Below, piece after piece: positions 1 to 9,158 of a stretch of DNA of 51,694 nt (position 1 is the first letter of the stretch; the number at the start of each line of letters is the position of its first letter). The notes under the pieces were generated by a model, which worked only from the letters and a program-made list of their open reading frames with translations, was not told where the DNA came from and ran no database searches. The translations under genes and the position numbers were made by a program. The stretch is from UBA1413 sp964472165. Its GTDB lineage: Bacteria; Bacteroidota; Bacteroidia; Bacteroidales; Prolixibacteraceae. The stretch lies in assembly GCA_964472165.1 (NCBI GenBank), contig CAYYJE010000003.1:1-51694 (forward strand). Reading direction: 5' to 3'.

Positions 1-205
1 TATAGGGTTTTACGGAATAGTACATCAGATAACGGTCCTGAAAGGCGATCACATGAGGATCTTTGGCAAAATGCTGCCCCAAACGGCTTGAGTCGGTGTA
101 GTACATCATTTTCTGACGGGTCTCCCCCTCTGATTTTTTAGCAGGCGGAAAACACCCCACCAGCATCCACGCAGCTGTCAGGAGTACGAAAATTTGTTTT
201 TTCAT
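1..205 (-). CDS. GH43-like beta-propeller lipoprotein (N-terminal part only)
   Basis: Only the first 68 codons are in the window; the gene runs off the left edge. The ATG is at 203-205. The protein starts with a lipoprotein signal peptide (MKKQIFVLLTAAWMLVGC, lipobox LVGC, Cys18), so the mature protein should be anchored in the outer membrane or periplasm. The following stretch, FAKDPHVIAFQDRYLMYYSV, resembles the first blade of five-bladed beta-propeller glycosidases (GH43/GH32 type), where this Asp is often catalytic. It lies 43 bases downstream of the Gfo/Idh gene on the same strand, so sulfatase, Gfo/Idh and this gene are probably one operon. Family assignment rests on a short stretch, and the rest of the protein is unseen. 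Confidence 0.6.
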   Translation of the reverse strand, partial: MKKQIFVLLTAAWMLVGCFPPAKKSEGETRQKMMYYTDSSRLGQHFAKDPHVIAFQDRYLMYYSVKPY

Positions 206-248
206 GGTAAACAATTGGAATTACAGTTTTGGGAATACGCTTTTAACT

Positions 249-1478
249 TCAAAATTTGAACTGGGGTATTTTTAACCACTCTCCGTCTCTCATGGCGGAC
301 TGGTGAGCCACAACTCCACCCACAGTCATATTGAGCGCCATGGCGATATCGACCAGCGGTTTACGGTCGAGAAGCAGCGCTGAGACAAACTCGTCGGTCA
401 GGAGGCCATGAGATCCTCCGTGACCGCCGGAAGCCAATCCCGACGGAAGCGGCGGCCGGCGCAAATCGGGGAGGTTCTTTTCGGTTCCATCATATTCTTC
501 GTAGTAGGAACCTTTTGTTCCCCTGACCCTGCCGGTTTCAGAGCCATATCCATGTCCGACGGTATCGGCACTTCTGCCCATGCGGGCCATTCCGCCTTCG
601 CTGGTGCGGTAAAAGGAAATTTGCGTTGCAAAAGGATTGTTATACCGGTTATCGTGAAAGCGTTCCATCGTACTTGGCAAACCCAGACAGGATACTTCCG
701 TAAATGTACCGTTTGTGACACCTATGTAGTAGGCATCGGAATGCGTCGGATACCACTGCGGGGGCATCCCGTGACGCCAGTTGTTGAAAGAATCAATCCC
801 GTTTTCCGAATAGTGCCAGTATTCGCCTTCGGCATAGACTACCTTTCCAAAACCACCGGCCTGATATATCTGACGCATGGCGTAATGGTTTTCACGGAAC
901 ATGGAGGTTTCAAACATCATATATTTGAGGCCGGTTCTTTTAACCGTCGCATAGAGTTTTTCCGCATCTTCAAGGGAGCCAAACACTGCCGGCACAGCAC
1001 AGGCCACATGTTTGCCGTGATTTAAGACTTCGATGCAATGCCGGGCATGACTCGGAGCATCCGTGGCCACAAAAACAGCTTCAATTTTGTCGTCTTTTAC
1101 CAGTTCTTCGAGGGACGGATACGTTTTCTTGCACCGCGTAACCTTTGCCAGTTCTGCACACCGTTCGGGGATCAGATCACTGACGGCCACTACCTCCACA
1201 TTCGGATGATCCTGAAAACCGAATGCCGCAGCGAATTTGCAAACCCCGTATCCGACAAGGCCCACGCGTACCTTCCTGTCGGAAACCGGCGTCCACAACT
1301 TTTCAGCTTCCACAGAAGAACCGGTATCTTCAAATCCCTGTATCAGGGGCTGTGTCGCCTTCCTCCCTGATGAACAGGAGAGCTGGTGAAGTCCAAGAAT
1401 GGTTGTCCCTATTCCAATTCCGGCTGTCTTCAGAAACTTACGCCGGTCTGACGGTTCCTTTTGTAAATCTTTTTTCAT
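249..1478 (-). CDS. Tat-exported Gfo/Idh/MocA family protein
   Basis: A 409-residue protein. It starts with a twin-arginine signal (DRRKFLK, residues 11-17) and a Cys at residue 35 that may be lipidated, so it should act outside the cytoplasm. A Rossmann fold follows (GLVGYG, residues 73-78), then the Gfo/Idh/MocA C-terminal domain. The usual EKP motif, whose Lys is catalytic in family dehydrogenases, reads AVP here (residues 161-163, within ACAVPAV). A normal sugar dehydrogenase activity is therefore doubtful. Exported Gfo/Idh-fold proteins include NAD-dependent glycosidases (GH109 type), so a glycosidase or binding role is possible. It lies between a sulfatase and a GH43-like gene, which suggests a part in degrading a sulfated glycan. 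Fold assignment is secure; the activity is not. Confidence 0.85.
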   Translation of the reverse strand: MKKDLQKEPSDRRKFLKTAGIGIGTTILGLHQLSCSSGRKATQPLIQGFEDTGSSVEAEKLWTPVSDRKVRVGLVGYGVCKFAAAFGFQDHPNVEVVAVSDLIPERCAELAKVTRCKKTYPSLEELVKDDKIEAVFVATDAPSHARHCIEVLNHGKHVACAVPAVFGSLEDAEKLYATVKRTGLKYMMFETSMFRENHYAMRQIYQAGGFGKVVYAEGEYWHYSENGIDSFNNWRHGMPPQWYPTHSDAYYIGVTNGTFTEVSCLGLPSTMERFHDNRYNNPFATQISFYRTSEGGMARMGRSADTVGHGYGSETGRVRGTKGSYYEEYDGTEKNLPDLRRPPLPSGLASGGHGGSHGLLTDEFVSALLLDRKPLVDIAMALNMTVGGVVAHQSAMRDGEWLKIPQFKF

Positions 1479-1564
1479 TTTTTCGGTTTAAAATAATTTC
1501 AATGTTTGATATTCTCCTACCCGTATTGTGATTTTGTATAGCAGAGATTCCCATTGCCCCCCAT

Positions 1565-2947
1565 CTACAATGCCTTCTGCTTTAAATCTGCCATCCTGTT
1601 TTTTGCTGAAACGATCTTCCTGCGGTATTTTTTGGCAGTAATCCGGTTTTTAAGTTCCAACCGGTCTTTCTTTAAATTAAAATACTCTTCATATTGATAA
1701 TCAGACCAGAATATATATTTCTCCGAATGGGTAACCAAGGCTTCGGAAGAAGGAATAAATGAAATGCTATTCACCACAGGGTGCTCATAATAGAACTCCT
1801 GCCTCCAGGAAGGTGCATCCTTGCTTAAATACAAGCGGGAAAAATCCGCTCCCTGAACCGCTGACGGGATTGATTCACCGGCAGCAGCAATAATCGCGGG
1901 AGCAATGTCGATATTCAACACAAACTCATCATTGGCGCGATTTCTTCCTGAGGCAGGAAGTCGCGGATCATGCACCACCAAAGGAACCCGGATCGACTCC
2001 TCATAAGGGTACCATTTGTCTGCCAGTTGATGTTCCGAATGAAAATAGCCGTTGTCACCCATAAAAATAATCAGCGTATTTTCATAGGCACCCTGGATCT
2101 TCAATTCCTCCACTATTTTGCCTATAGCCAAATCCATCTCTGTCAACATCCTGTAATACGCTTTCATATAGCGCTGGTATTTTTCAGGCGTATCGAAACG
2201 CCAGTGCCACCGGTTCCTGCCTTCGTTTTTTTCATCGGCAATAAAGGGAGGCAGCGCTTTCAAGGCTTTATCGGTGGCAGATGGAGGAACCGGGATTGCC
2301 ACATCCCGGTAGAAATTTTCACTTTGTGGCTGGTAACGGTACTGGTCGGGATGCCTGTCCTCGGCATGGGTGGCAAAGAAACTGACCGACAGACAGAAAG
2401 GCTTTCCTTCAGGACGGGTTCTCAGGAACTGCAGGGCATCTTTTTCATTTTTTGCCGTTACATGGATGGAATCCCCTTTCCCCTGCGGCATCCAGTGTTT
2501 TCCTTCGTAAACGATACTGTAGTCGTAATCGGATTCCCTGATTTTGCCCACCCCGTACTTGCCTACGAATCCGGTACAGTAACCCGCTCTCCTTAAAACG
2601 GCAGGATAGGTTTCGTGCAGGGTCTCATCAGACAACGGAACTCCAAACCGGGTCACCTGATGCCGGCTCATATACTGACCCGACAAGATACTTGCCCTGC
2701 TCACCATGCAGATCGCCGTGGTCACACAGGCATTGTTGAAGCGGATCCCATCTTCGGCCAACCGGTCGATGTGGGGAGTCAAAACAACCGGATTCCCCAT
2801 GCATCCCAGCGAGTTCCACCGCAAATCATCGGCAAGCAATAGTACCACATTCATCTTTTCGGTGGCCGGGGCGCAGCAAGGCCAGAGGGCCAGACACACT
2901 CCCCCCCAGTAAACAGGTTTTGTCTTTCTTACGATGGACATTGGCAT
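1565..2947 (-). CDS. Secreted sulfatase (formylglycine-dependent, S1 family)
   Basis: Arylsulfatase-type enzyme that should remove sulfate esters from a glycan. Residues below are numbered from an upstream in-frame TTG at 2971; the likely start is the ATG at 2945-2947, residue 9 in that numbering, with another ATG at 2939-2941. The TTG adds only a hydrophilic lead. An export signal follows (about residues 18-36). Metal ligands appear in LLADD (D48, D49) and GDNGY (D306, N307), and K319 is in LADKWYP. The catalytic motif is CMVSRASILSGQ with Cys88 and Arg92. This is a Cys-type site with Val instead of the usual Pro, which would need an anSME-type maturase for formylglycine; none is seen in the window. 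It is first in a minus-strand set with the Gfo/Idh and GH43-like genes and diverges from the GH172 gene. Substrate unknown. Confidence 0.92.
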   Translation of the reverse strand: MPMSIVRKTKPVYWGGVCLALWPCCAPATEKMNVVLLLADDLRWNSLGCMGNPVVLTPHIDRLAEDGIRFNNACVTTAICMVSRASILSGQYMSRHQVTRFGVPLSDETLHETYPAVLRRAGYCTGFVGKYGVGKIRESDYDYSIVYEGKHWMPQGKGDSIHVTAKNEKDALQFLRTRPEGKPFCLSVSFFATHAEDRHPDQYRYQPQSENFYRDVAIPVPPSATDKALKALPPFIADEKNEGRNRWHWRFDTPEKYQRYMKAYYRMLTEMDLAIGKIVEELKIQGAYENTLIIFMGDNGYFHSEHQLADKWYPYEESIRVPLVVHDPRLPASGRNRANDEFVLNIDIAPAIIAAAGESIPSAVQGADFSRLYLSKDAPSWRQEFYYEHPVVNSISFIPSSEALVTHSEKYIFWSDYQYEEYFNLKKDRLELKNRITAKKYRRKIVSAKNRMADLKQKAL

Positions 2948-3042
2948 TTCTTTGATGTTAAACTTCAACAATTTAATTTGCTTTAAAACCAGCTAAAGTG
3001 TGTTGTATAACACCCTCACTCTATTTCTCATGGTATGGAAGA

Positions 3043-3056
3043 CAAACCTATCTTTG
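3043..3056. promoter_or_regulatory. Overlapping divergent Bacteroidota -7 boxes
   Basis: Between the sulfatase (minus) and GH172 (plus) genes, the plus strand carries TATCTTTG (3049-3056). The minus strand carries TAGGTTTG (3050-3043). Both fit the Bacteroidota sigma-factor -7 consensus TAnnTTTG and they share two bases. No good -33 TTTG is visible at the expected spacing for either one. The plus box would give a leader of about 135 bases before the GH172 ATG. Motif match only. Confidence 0.35.
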
Positions 3057-3193
3057 TCTTTACCAAATTATCATAAAATTACCGGAAAAGCGATTGTCAT
3101 GAATTTTCCGAACCTGATTTCCGGCCTTGTGGCTCCGATATCCGATGTAAAAGCGATCAAAACAGCATAAAAATATACTAAAATCAGAAAATT

Positions 3194-4351
3194 ATGAGAA
3201 AGATCGGATTTTTATTAGGGATTGGACTCCTGGCACTGCAGGTGAATGCCCAAACCGGTTTCAACGGGATCGACGTGAACATGGGAAACCTGTACCGGCT
3301 GTCAAATGCTGAAACCCGTTCCATCAGCCCTGAGAATTTCACCGGTGAAAAAGGGAAAGGGGGCATGGCCAGACTGGAGGAGAAGGATAAGCGGAATGTG
3401 GCCAATGCATACGAAGCAGCCCGTGACCTCGGACAGGGATGGAAAGTTAATCCTTTCATCATCATTAATCCCCGTGAAACTTTCACCCTTGCTGAAATCG
3501 AAGGTCCGGGAGCCATCCAGCACATCTGGATGACCCCCACGGGAGTATGGAAGTTTTCAATTATCCGGATATACTGGGATGATGAAAAAGAACCGTCGGT
3601 AGAGTGCCCTGCAGGAGATTTTTTTGCAATGGGATGGAACGAATATGCCCCGCTCAATTCCCTGGCTGTTTGCGTAAATCCCGGGAGCGCTTTTAATTGT
3701 TACTGGACCATGCCCTTCCGGAGAAAATGCAGGATAACCATGGAGAACATCAATGACAAGGATCCGATGCGGTTGTATTATCAGATTGATTACACCCTGA
3801 CAGATGTTCCAGACGATGCCGCCTATTTTCATGCCCAGTTCAGAAGGACAAATCCCAACACCACATCCGATTATACGATTATGGACAATGTCAAAGGACA
3901 AGGACAGTTTGTCGGGTTGTATATGGCCTGGGGTGTAAACAACAATGGATGGTGGGGCGAAGGTGAAATTAAATTCTTCATGGACGGAGACAGCCAGTTC
4001 CCTACCATCTGCGGCACGGGGACCGAAGACTACTTTTGTGGCTCCTATAATTTCGACCGCGGCGGGCAATACAAGGAATTCTGCACTCCTTACTCCGGCC
4101 TGGTACAGGTTATCCGCCCCGACGGCACCTACAAATCGCAGCAACGTTTCGGGCTCTATCGCTGGCACATTGCCGACCCCATCCGGTTTAAAAAGGATTT
4201 GAGGGTCACCATCCAGGATCTGGGCTGGCGTCATGGCGGAAGGTATTTGCCCCAGAAATCGGATATTTCATCGGTGGCTTTCTGGTACCAGACTGAACCG
4301 CATGCCCGGTTCCCCAAACTCCCCGGCTGGGAAGAACTGGAAGTCAACTAA
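3194..4351 (+). CDS. GH172 (DUF2961) glycoside hydrolase, arabinofuranosidase-like
   Basis: A 385-residue secreted protein with a signal peptide (residues 1-19, ending QVNA). The DUF2961 jelly-roll fold defines family GH172, whose members include alpha-D-arabinofuranosidases and difructose-dianhydride hydrolase/synthases. The hallmark motifs are present: GEGEIKF (E256, E258) and GTGTEDYF (E278), and the paired Glu are the likely nucleophile and acid/base. Length is normal for the family. It is the first gene of a plus-strand trio with a DUF6786 lipoprotein and a FucP-like symporter. That context fits release and uptake of a furanose or pentose such as D-arabinose, which FucP is known to carry in E. 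coli. Family assignment is strong; the sugar is inferred. Confidence 0.9.
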   Translation: MRKIGFLLGIGLLALQVNAQTGFNGIDVNMGNLYRLSNAETRSISPENFTGEKGKGGMARLEEKDKRNVANAYEAARDLGQGWKVNPFIIINPRETFTLAEIEGPGAIQHIWMTPTGVWKFSIIRIYWDDEKEPSVECPAGDFFAMGWNEYAPLNSLAVCVNPGSAFNCYWTMPFRRKCRITMENINDKDPMRLYYQIDYTLTDVPDDAAYFHAQFRRTNPNTTSDYTIMDNVKGQGQFVGLYMAWGVNNNGWWGEGEIKFFMDGDSQFPTICGTGTEDYFCGSYNFDRGGQYKEFCTPYSGLVQVIRPDGTYKSQQRFGLYRWHIADPIRFKKDLRVTIQDLGWRHGGRYLPQKSDISSVAFWYQTEPHARFPKLPGWEELEVN

Positions 4352-4434
4352 AGTAACCCGGCAACTGTCAGTCATACAATTCACAATTGAGCCGGCACAT
4401 GGATCCGGCGAACTTATTACAATCAAAAGACGAT

Positions 4435-5697
4435 ATGAAGCGGATTAAATATATTAAAGCCCTCGCTGTCCTCATGGTTATAATGGGGGCAGCCTGTACA
4501 TTCACAGCAAACAAAAAAAATGAAAAAATGAGCAACGACAAAAAAGATTGGTCCCCGGGGAGCTATGGATATGATGTGGATTTTTTTGCCGGGAAAAATA
4601 TTGGCACAATCGAACTGAAGGATCCGGATTCAGATGCCGCCATCCTGGTGGTCCCGGGCTACCAGGGACGTGTGATGACATCCACTGCCAGCGGATACGA
4701 AGGTGCCAGTTATGGATGGATTAATTACAAACTGATCGGCTCAGGAGTGGTAAGCACCCAATTTAACCCTGTGGGTGGGGAAGAACGTTTCTGGCTGGGA
4801 CCTGAAGGAGGCCCCTACTCCATTTACTTCGGGAAAGGGAAAACACAGGTTTACGAAAACTGGCAGGTACCGCCGGTGCTCGACACGGATCCTTTTGATA
4901 TTAAGAACCAGGATTCAGGTCAGGTAACTTTCGAAAAAAAGGCAACCCTGACGAATGCTTCGGGAACGGAGTTTAAAATCGGAATCGAGCGGAAAGTATC
5001 CCTGCTTTCCAACGAGGAATTCACCTCCTTGTTTGAAACCGAAATTCCCGGCGGTTTGAAGGTGGTGGCTTACCAGACCGACAACAGAATTGTCAACGAG
5101 GGCAGCCAGGCATGGACAAAAGAAGGAGGATTGCTGTCGGTATGGTTGCTGGGAATGTTTAATCCGTCGCCAACGACCACTGTTTTTATCCCTTACCGGG
5201 AAGAAGATAAGGGTGTAATTGTAAACGACAACTATTTTGGAAAAGTTCCGGCCGACCGGTTAATTGTGGAGAATGGGACCATCTTTTTTAAAATCGACGG
5301 CAAGTTCAGGAGCAAAATCGGCATCCCTCCGGGAAGAGCCAGAAATTTATGTGGCAGCTTCGACTCGGAAAAAAATATCCTCACCCTTTTGTGGTGTAAC
5401 CTTCCTTCCGAACCCATGGAATATGTGAATTCGAACTGGGGGGATCAGGAAAATCCGTTTGATGGGGATGTGATAAATTCATACAACGACGGTCCGGTTG
5501 ATGACGGATCCATCATGGGTCCGTTTTACGAAATTGAAACCTCATCGCCTGCTGCCGCTCTGGCTCCGGGAGAATCACTCACCCACACCCAGAGGGTAGC
5601 CCATATCCAGGGGGACAAGGCCGGACTGGCAAAAATTGTGGATCTCCTCTTTGATCTTGACCTGGATGAAATTGCAGCGAAATTTAGTTCACGATAG
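4435..5697 (+). CDS. DUF6786-like lipoprotein, mutarotase-like fold suspected
   Basis: A 420-residue lipoprotein. The ATG at 4435 is chosen because it gives a clean lipoprotein signal (MKRIKYIKALAVLMVIMGAAC); an in-frame TTG at 4387 would add 16 hydrophilic residues ahead of it. The mature part contains VVPGYQGRVMTSTASG, FWLGPEGGPYSIYF and GFxxY-type beta strands, which I match to the Bacteroidota family DUF6786. The pattern recalls galactose-mutarotase/aldose-epimerase beta-sandwiches, but I cannot assign catalytic residues. It lies 83 bases after the GH172 gene and 12 bases before the FucP-like symporter, so an extracytoplasmic role in handling the released sugar is plausible. Family name is moderately sure; function unknown. 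Confidence 0.75.
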   Translation: MKRIKYIKALAVLMVIMGAACTFTANKKNEKMSNDKKDWSPGSYGYDVDFFAGKNIGTIELKDPDSDAAILVVPGYQGRVMTSTASGYEGASYGWINYKLIGSGVVSTQFNPVGGEERFWLGPEGGPYSIYFGKGKTQVYENWQVPPVLDTDPFDIKNQDSGQVTFEKKATLTNASGTEFKIGIERKVSLLSNEEFTSLFETEIPGGLKVVAYQTDNRIVNEGSQAWTKEGGLLSVWLLGMFNPSPTTTVFIPYREEDKGVIVNDNYFGKVPADRLIVENGTIFFKIDGKFRSKIGIPPGRARNLCGSFDSEKNILTLLWCNLPSEPMEYVNSNWGDQENPFDGDVINSYNDGPVDDGSIMGPFYEIETSSPAAALAPGESLTHTQRVAHIQGDKAGLAKIVDLLFDLDLDEIAAKFSSR

Positions 5698-5709
5698 TCG
5701 TCTCAGAAA

Positions 5710-7137
5710 ATGGAAAAACAACGAATAATCCCCAAAGGCATTGTTTTGCCTTTTTTACTGCTTACCTCCCTGTTTTTTGCCTGGGCTGTACCCAACAACC
5801 TGACAGACACCATGCTGGCTGCATTTAAGCGGATCATGAGCCTATCAGACTCCAGAACAGCATGGATTCAGGTGGCCTGTTACCTTTTTGGCTATGGTTT
5901 TTTTGCCCTTCCGGCGGCTCTTTTCATCAAACGCTTCACCTATAAATCGGGTGTGATGCTCGGATTGGGCATGTATGCAGCCGGAACTTTCATGTTTTAT
6001 CCGGCCATGCTTACCTCGGGATGGAATGTCGGAATTGGATTTCTGATGTTCCTGCTGGCCATCATTATCCTTTTTGCCGGGCTTTCGATCCTGGAAACAT
6101 CGGCAAACTCCTATGTCTGTGCAATTGGTCCCGAATCCACAGCCACCCAAAGGCTGAACTTTGCCCAGTCGTTTAATCCTTTTGGAGCGATTACCGGGGT
6201 AATTATCAGCCAGGTATTTATCCTTTCGCAGCTCAGTACCATGAGTGCCGGCGAACGTGCCAACCTTCCTGCGGATGAGCTTACCCGTATCCAGGGAGTT
6301 GAACTGAATGCCGTGACAATGACCTACATGGCGCTGGGATTGATCATGGTCGGATTGCTGGTCGCCATCTGGTTAACCCGGATGCCTGCTTTGAAAGAAG
6401 ATGACAAAAGCCTTGATATCGCAGGAACATTCAGACGCCTGGCGAAAAACAAAAACTATTTATGGGGTGTGGTTGCCCAGTTTTTTTATGTGGGAGCACA
6501 AATCGCCGTCTGGTCATTTATCATCCGCTATGCCATGCAACAGTTGCATTTCGATGAAGTGGTGGCACGACTCGGTGCAAATGCATCTTCCGGTGATATA
6601 ATTGCTTCACTCAGAAGTGTGGAACCAGTTGCAGGCAGTTTTTACGCTTTCTGTGATTGGATAGGCCTTGATGCCCTGCTCCCGCGTACTGCCGAACAGG
6701 CAGGAGCCACCTATTACATCATGTCACTGATTCTATTCGTAGCAGGCCGGTTTATCTGCACAGGCTTAATGCGCTTTGTCAAACCCCGCATCCTGTTAAC
6801 GCTTCTTGCTTTGCTGGCCGTGACTTTTTCCCTGGGAGCCATCTACGGAGAAGGCAGGTTGGGCGTTTATTTCCTGATGGGAATCTCATTTTGTATGTCG
6901 CTGATGTTTCCCACTATTTATGGAATAGGAATCCGGGGATTGGGAGAAGATACCAAAATGGGAGGAGCAGGCATGGTAATGGCAATTGCCGGAGCCGCTG
7001 TCCTTACCCAGATTCAGGGAATTGTTTCCGACCAGGTTGGAAGTATCAAACTGGCATACTGGGTACCTGCCATCGCTTTTTTGATCATTGCTTTCTACGG
7101 TGCTGTAATCTGCAGAAGGTCAGGTTTCAGGAGTTGA
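5710..7137 (+). CDS. FucP-like sugar:H+ symporter (MFS)
   Basis: A 475-residue inner-membrane carrier with about 12 hydrophobic segments. It follows the E. coli L-fucose permease pattern: NNLTDTML in TM1 with D33 (equivalent of FucP D46) and LETSAN in TM4 with E129 (equivalent of E135), followed by GPESTATQRLNFAQSFNPFGA. These two acids couple protons to sugar in FucP. An insertion of about 35 residues between TM7 and TM8 makes it longer than FucP (438 aa). FucP also carries D-arabinose and L-galactose. The gene starts 12 bases after the DUF6786 stop and ends convergently, 47 bases from the FAD oxidoreductase. Transporter class is sure; the sugar is inferred. Confidence 0.9.
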   Translation: MEKQRIIPKGIVLPFLLLTSLFFAWAVPNNLTDTMLAAFKRIMSLSDSRTAWIQVACYLFGYGFFALPAALFIKRFTYKSGVMLGLGMYAAGTFMFYPAMLTSGWNVGIGFLMFLLAIIILFAGLSILETSANSYVCAIGPESTATQRLNFAQSFNPFGAITGVIISQVFILSQLSTMSAGERANLPADELTRIQGVELNAVTMTYMALGLIMVGLLVAIWLTRMPALKEDDKSLDIAGTFRRLAKNKNYLWGVVAQFFYVGAQIAVWSFIIRYAMQQLHFDEVVARLGANASSGDIIASLRSVEPVAGSFYAFCDWIGLDALLPRTAEQAGATYYIMSLILFVAGRFICTGLMRFVKPRILLTLLALLAVTFSLGAIYGEGRLGVYFLMGISFCMSLMFPTIYGIGIRGLGEDTKMGGAGMVMAIAGAAVLTQIQGIVSDQVGSIKLAYWVPAIAFLIIAFYGAVICRRSGFRS

Positions 7138-7184
7138 AAAAAAACTTTCCGGATCCTGATACTGAACCTGCGGAACAATTCAGG

Positions 7185-9131
7185 TCACTGAAACTGATTC
7201 GCAGGAATCATTTTAAAGGTGCCGTTCAGGTCGACGTCCAGGCTGAACGGGTTGGCGATTTCGTGAAGTATCGCAGCCATCTGACTGCGTGAAACCGGCG
7301 TATTGACCGGGAGATTTCCGAAAGCATATTTCCCCCTGATTTCTTCGATTTTCCGTTGCAGCAACTGAGGATCTGCTTTTTTCCAGCTCCCTGTTAAAAC
7401 GGCAGTTTCCATGGTGATCATCCCGGCTTCTTCAAGGGTCACAAAAGGTCCGCTGAGGCCATACTTGAAATCAGGAATCAACTCCTTTAATCCATCGGTC
7501 AGGGCCGATGAAGTCATCACTGAATCGGGATGGAAAAGGGTAAGGTTGGTCCATCCCTGGTTTTTCCCTTCGCCTTTGATGATCCCCGTCGCGCCAATGC
7601 ATTGTACCGCGTCCCAGTAACAATCCTCAGGGGTGACATCCGCATAGGGCAGAAGGTAAGCCCCCGCATTCAGCAATTTTTGCTGAACCCGCCGGACAGG
7701 CACATCAGCCGGGGTTACGCCGGCTTGTACCGACAATGCAGCCAGCACTCCCGCTGCCTGCCCGGTAAGCATGCAGACAGGCTGTAACCGGGTGGTTCCG
7801 TTTACAATATTCGTGACTGAAATGGATTTTTCAGCCACAATAATGTTCTCCCTGTCGGCAGGAATAAGTGTTCCAAGTGGAAGGGCAAAGGAGGGTACCG
7901 GATAAAAATGGATATCAGGTACTTTTGAGGGATCGGGATATGCGCCATGATGATGATCAACCGGATAATCACCTACGGCAATTCCTGTGCGGTAAAGCGC
8001 CAGCGGCTGATTATACGGCCGGGCCAGATCATTGAGGGTAAAAAGCACCTTCCCCCTGATGCGGCGGGATTCACGGTGATAAGGGAACATCGGGAATCCG
8101 TCGTCAGAAGGAAATTCACCTTCGGCAATCCCCAGGTTTTTATATCCGAGTTCCGTCTGCAGGTAATAGATGTAACACCGGGTATGCCATTTTGCCCTTG
8201 CATAGGCAGCCGCCCTTTCTTCAGCAGACATTTCAATTACATTCACAGAATAATCATTGCCGTTTATGGGCCAGTTGATCATGAATTTGTTTCCGGGAAG
8301 ATGTCCGTATTCCATCATATGGGAGCAATCCCACAAGACAGCGCCCGGAGGTTTCGCTTCACAATTTTTATTGGCGCAGGTACAGCGGAAGGGAGCAGGA
8401 TCATAATTCTCAGGGCGGGGAATGGTCATGTCGGCATCGCGGCCAAAATCCTCAAGGATGGCCACATAGGTGAGATCCTGGACGATATCGTTGGCCAATT
8501 CGGGAGCAATTTCCTCACCGGTATCATCACGGGAATCCATTCCAATGGTGTATGGCACATCTGCCATTTTTGCCACATCGCCCAGTTCTGTCCCATCAAT
8601 AAGCAGGATTGTTTTCACCGAGAACCTCCCATGGTCGGAAGTGAAAGAGGCAATCCATCCATCTCCTTTTTTTCTAAGATTCCGGAGTTTACAGTTGAAA
8701 CTGATCTGCAACTTCTGTTCTGCCTCCGCCATTTGCAGAAGTATGGAAGCCCCTGCCGCTGGTTCGAATAAAACATTGCTGACCCAGCCTGTTTTGACGG
8801 AGCCGGCACCTCCGTAATGGGTATAGAGTTTTTGGCGGAACTCCTCCCACAGCCCGGAATAAAGCCTGTAGTTCCCGTCGATCGCACTCACCCCCGCAGA
8901 GGTAAGCATCCCTCCCAGCCAGGGGGTTTCCTCCGCAATTAGCGTATTGGCTCCCAGGCGGGCCGATTGAATACCTGCCATTGTGCCACTGGCACCCCCG
9001 CCGATGACCAGCACGTCCACTCCGGTATAACGGGTGGGATTTATCACCGAACATGAAACAAACAGGCTCAGCATAGCCGCTGCAAACAGACCCTTGCCCT
9101 TCATTTTTCCAAAAACTCTTTTCCCAGCCAT
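7185..9131 (-). CDS. FAD-dependent oxidoreductase (FAD_oxidored family), exported
   Basis: A 648-residue protein with an export signal, probably a lipoprotein (MLSLFVSC, Cys27). An ATG 27 bases further in (9102-9104) would give the tidier signal MKGKGLFAAAMLSLFVSC and may be the true start. The dinucleotide-binding motif is VLVIGGGASGTMAG (G44-G49), followed by LIAEETPWLGGMLTSAG, typical of PF12831 proteins. Other family signatures include LIDGTELGDV and ITNIVNGTTRLQPVCMLTGQAAG (here SVTNIVNGT), a late FAD contact. Such proteins are frequent in Bacteroidota polysaccharide loci, but their substrates are mostly unknown. It is the last gene of the PUL1 minus-strand run, downstream of the DUF5018 gene. 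Confidence 0.88.
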   Translation of the reverse strand: MAGKRVFGKMKGKGLFAAAMLSLFVSCSVINPTRYTGVDVLVIGGGASGTMAGIQSARLGANTLIAEETPWLGGMLTSAGVSAIDGNYRLYSGLWEEFRQKLYTHYGGAGSVKTGWVSNVLFEPAAGASILLQMAEAEQKLQISFNCKLRNLRKKGDGWIASFTSDHGRFSVKTILLIDGTELGDVAKMADVPYTIGMDSRDDTGEEIAPELANDIVQDLTYVAILEDFGRDADMTIPRPENYDPAPFRCTCANKNCEAKPPGAVLWDCSHMMEYGHLPGNKFMINWPINGNDYSVNVIEMSAEERAAAYARAKWHTRCYIYYLQTELGYKNLGIAEGEFPSDDGFPMFPYHRESRRIRGKVLFTLNDLARPYNQPLALYRTGIAVGDYPVDHHHGAYPDPSKVPDIHFYPVPSFALPLGTLIPADRENIIVAEKSISVTNIVNGTTRLQPVCMLTGQAAGVLAALSVQAGVTPADVPVRRVQQKLLNAGAYLLPYADVTPEDCYWDAVQCIGATGIIKGEGKNQGWTNLTLFHPDSVMTSSALTDGLKELIPDFKYGLSGPFVTLEEAGMITMETAVLTGSWKKADPQLLQRKIEEIRGKYAFGNLPVNTPVSRSQMAAILHEIANPFSLDVDLNGTFKMIPANQFQ

Positions 9132-9158
9132 AAAAATTCAGCCGCAGAAGTGATCAAA

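Noticed and set aside
7138..7184. A bidirectional terminator between the FucP-like and FAD genes
   Set aside because: Only a weak CCTGA/TCAGG pairing with a long loop and no T-run on either strand.
7947..8771. A 274-codon plus-strand open frame
   Set aside because: It lies fully inside and antisense to the FAD oxidoreductase gene and shows no protein-like features.
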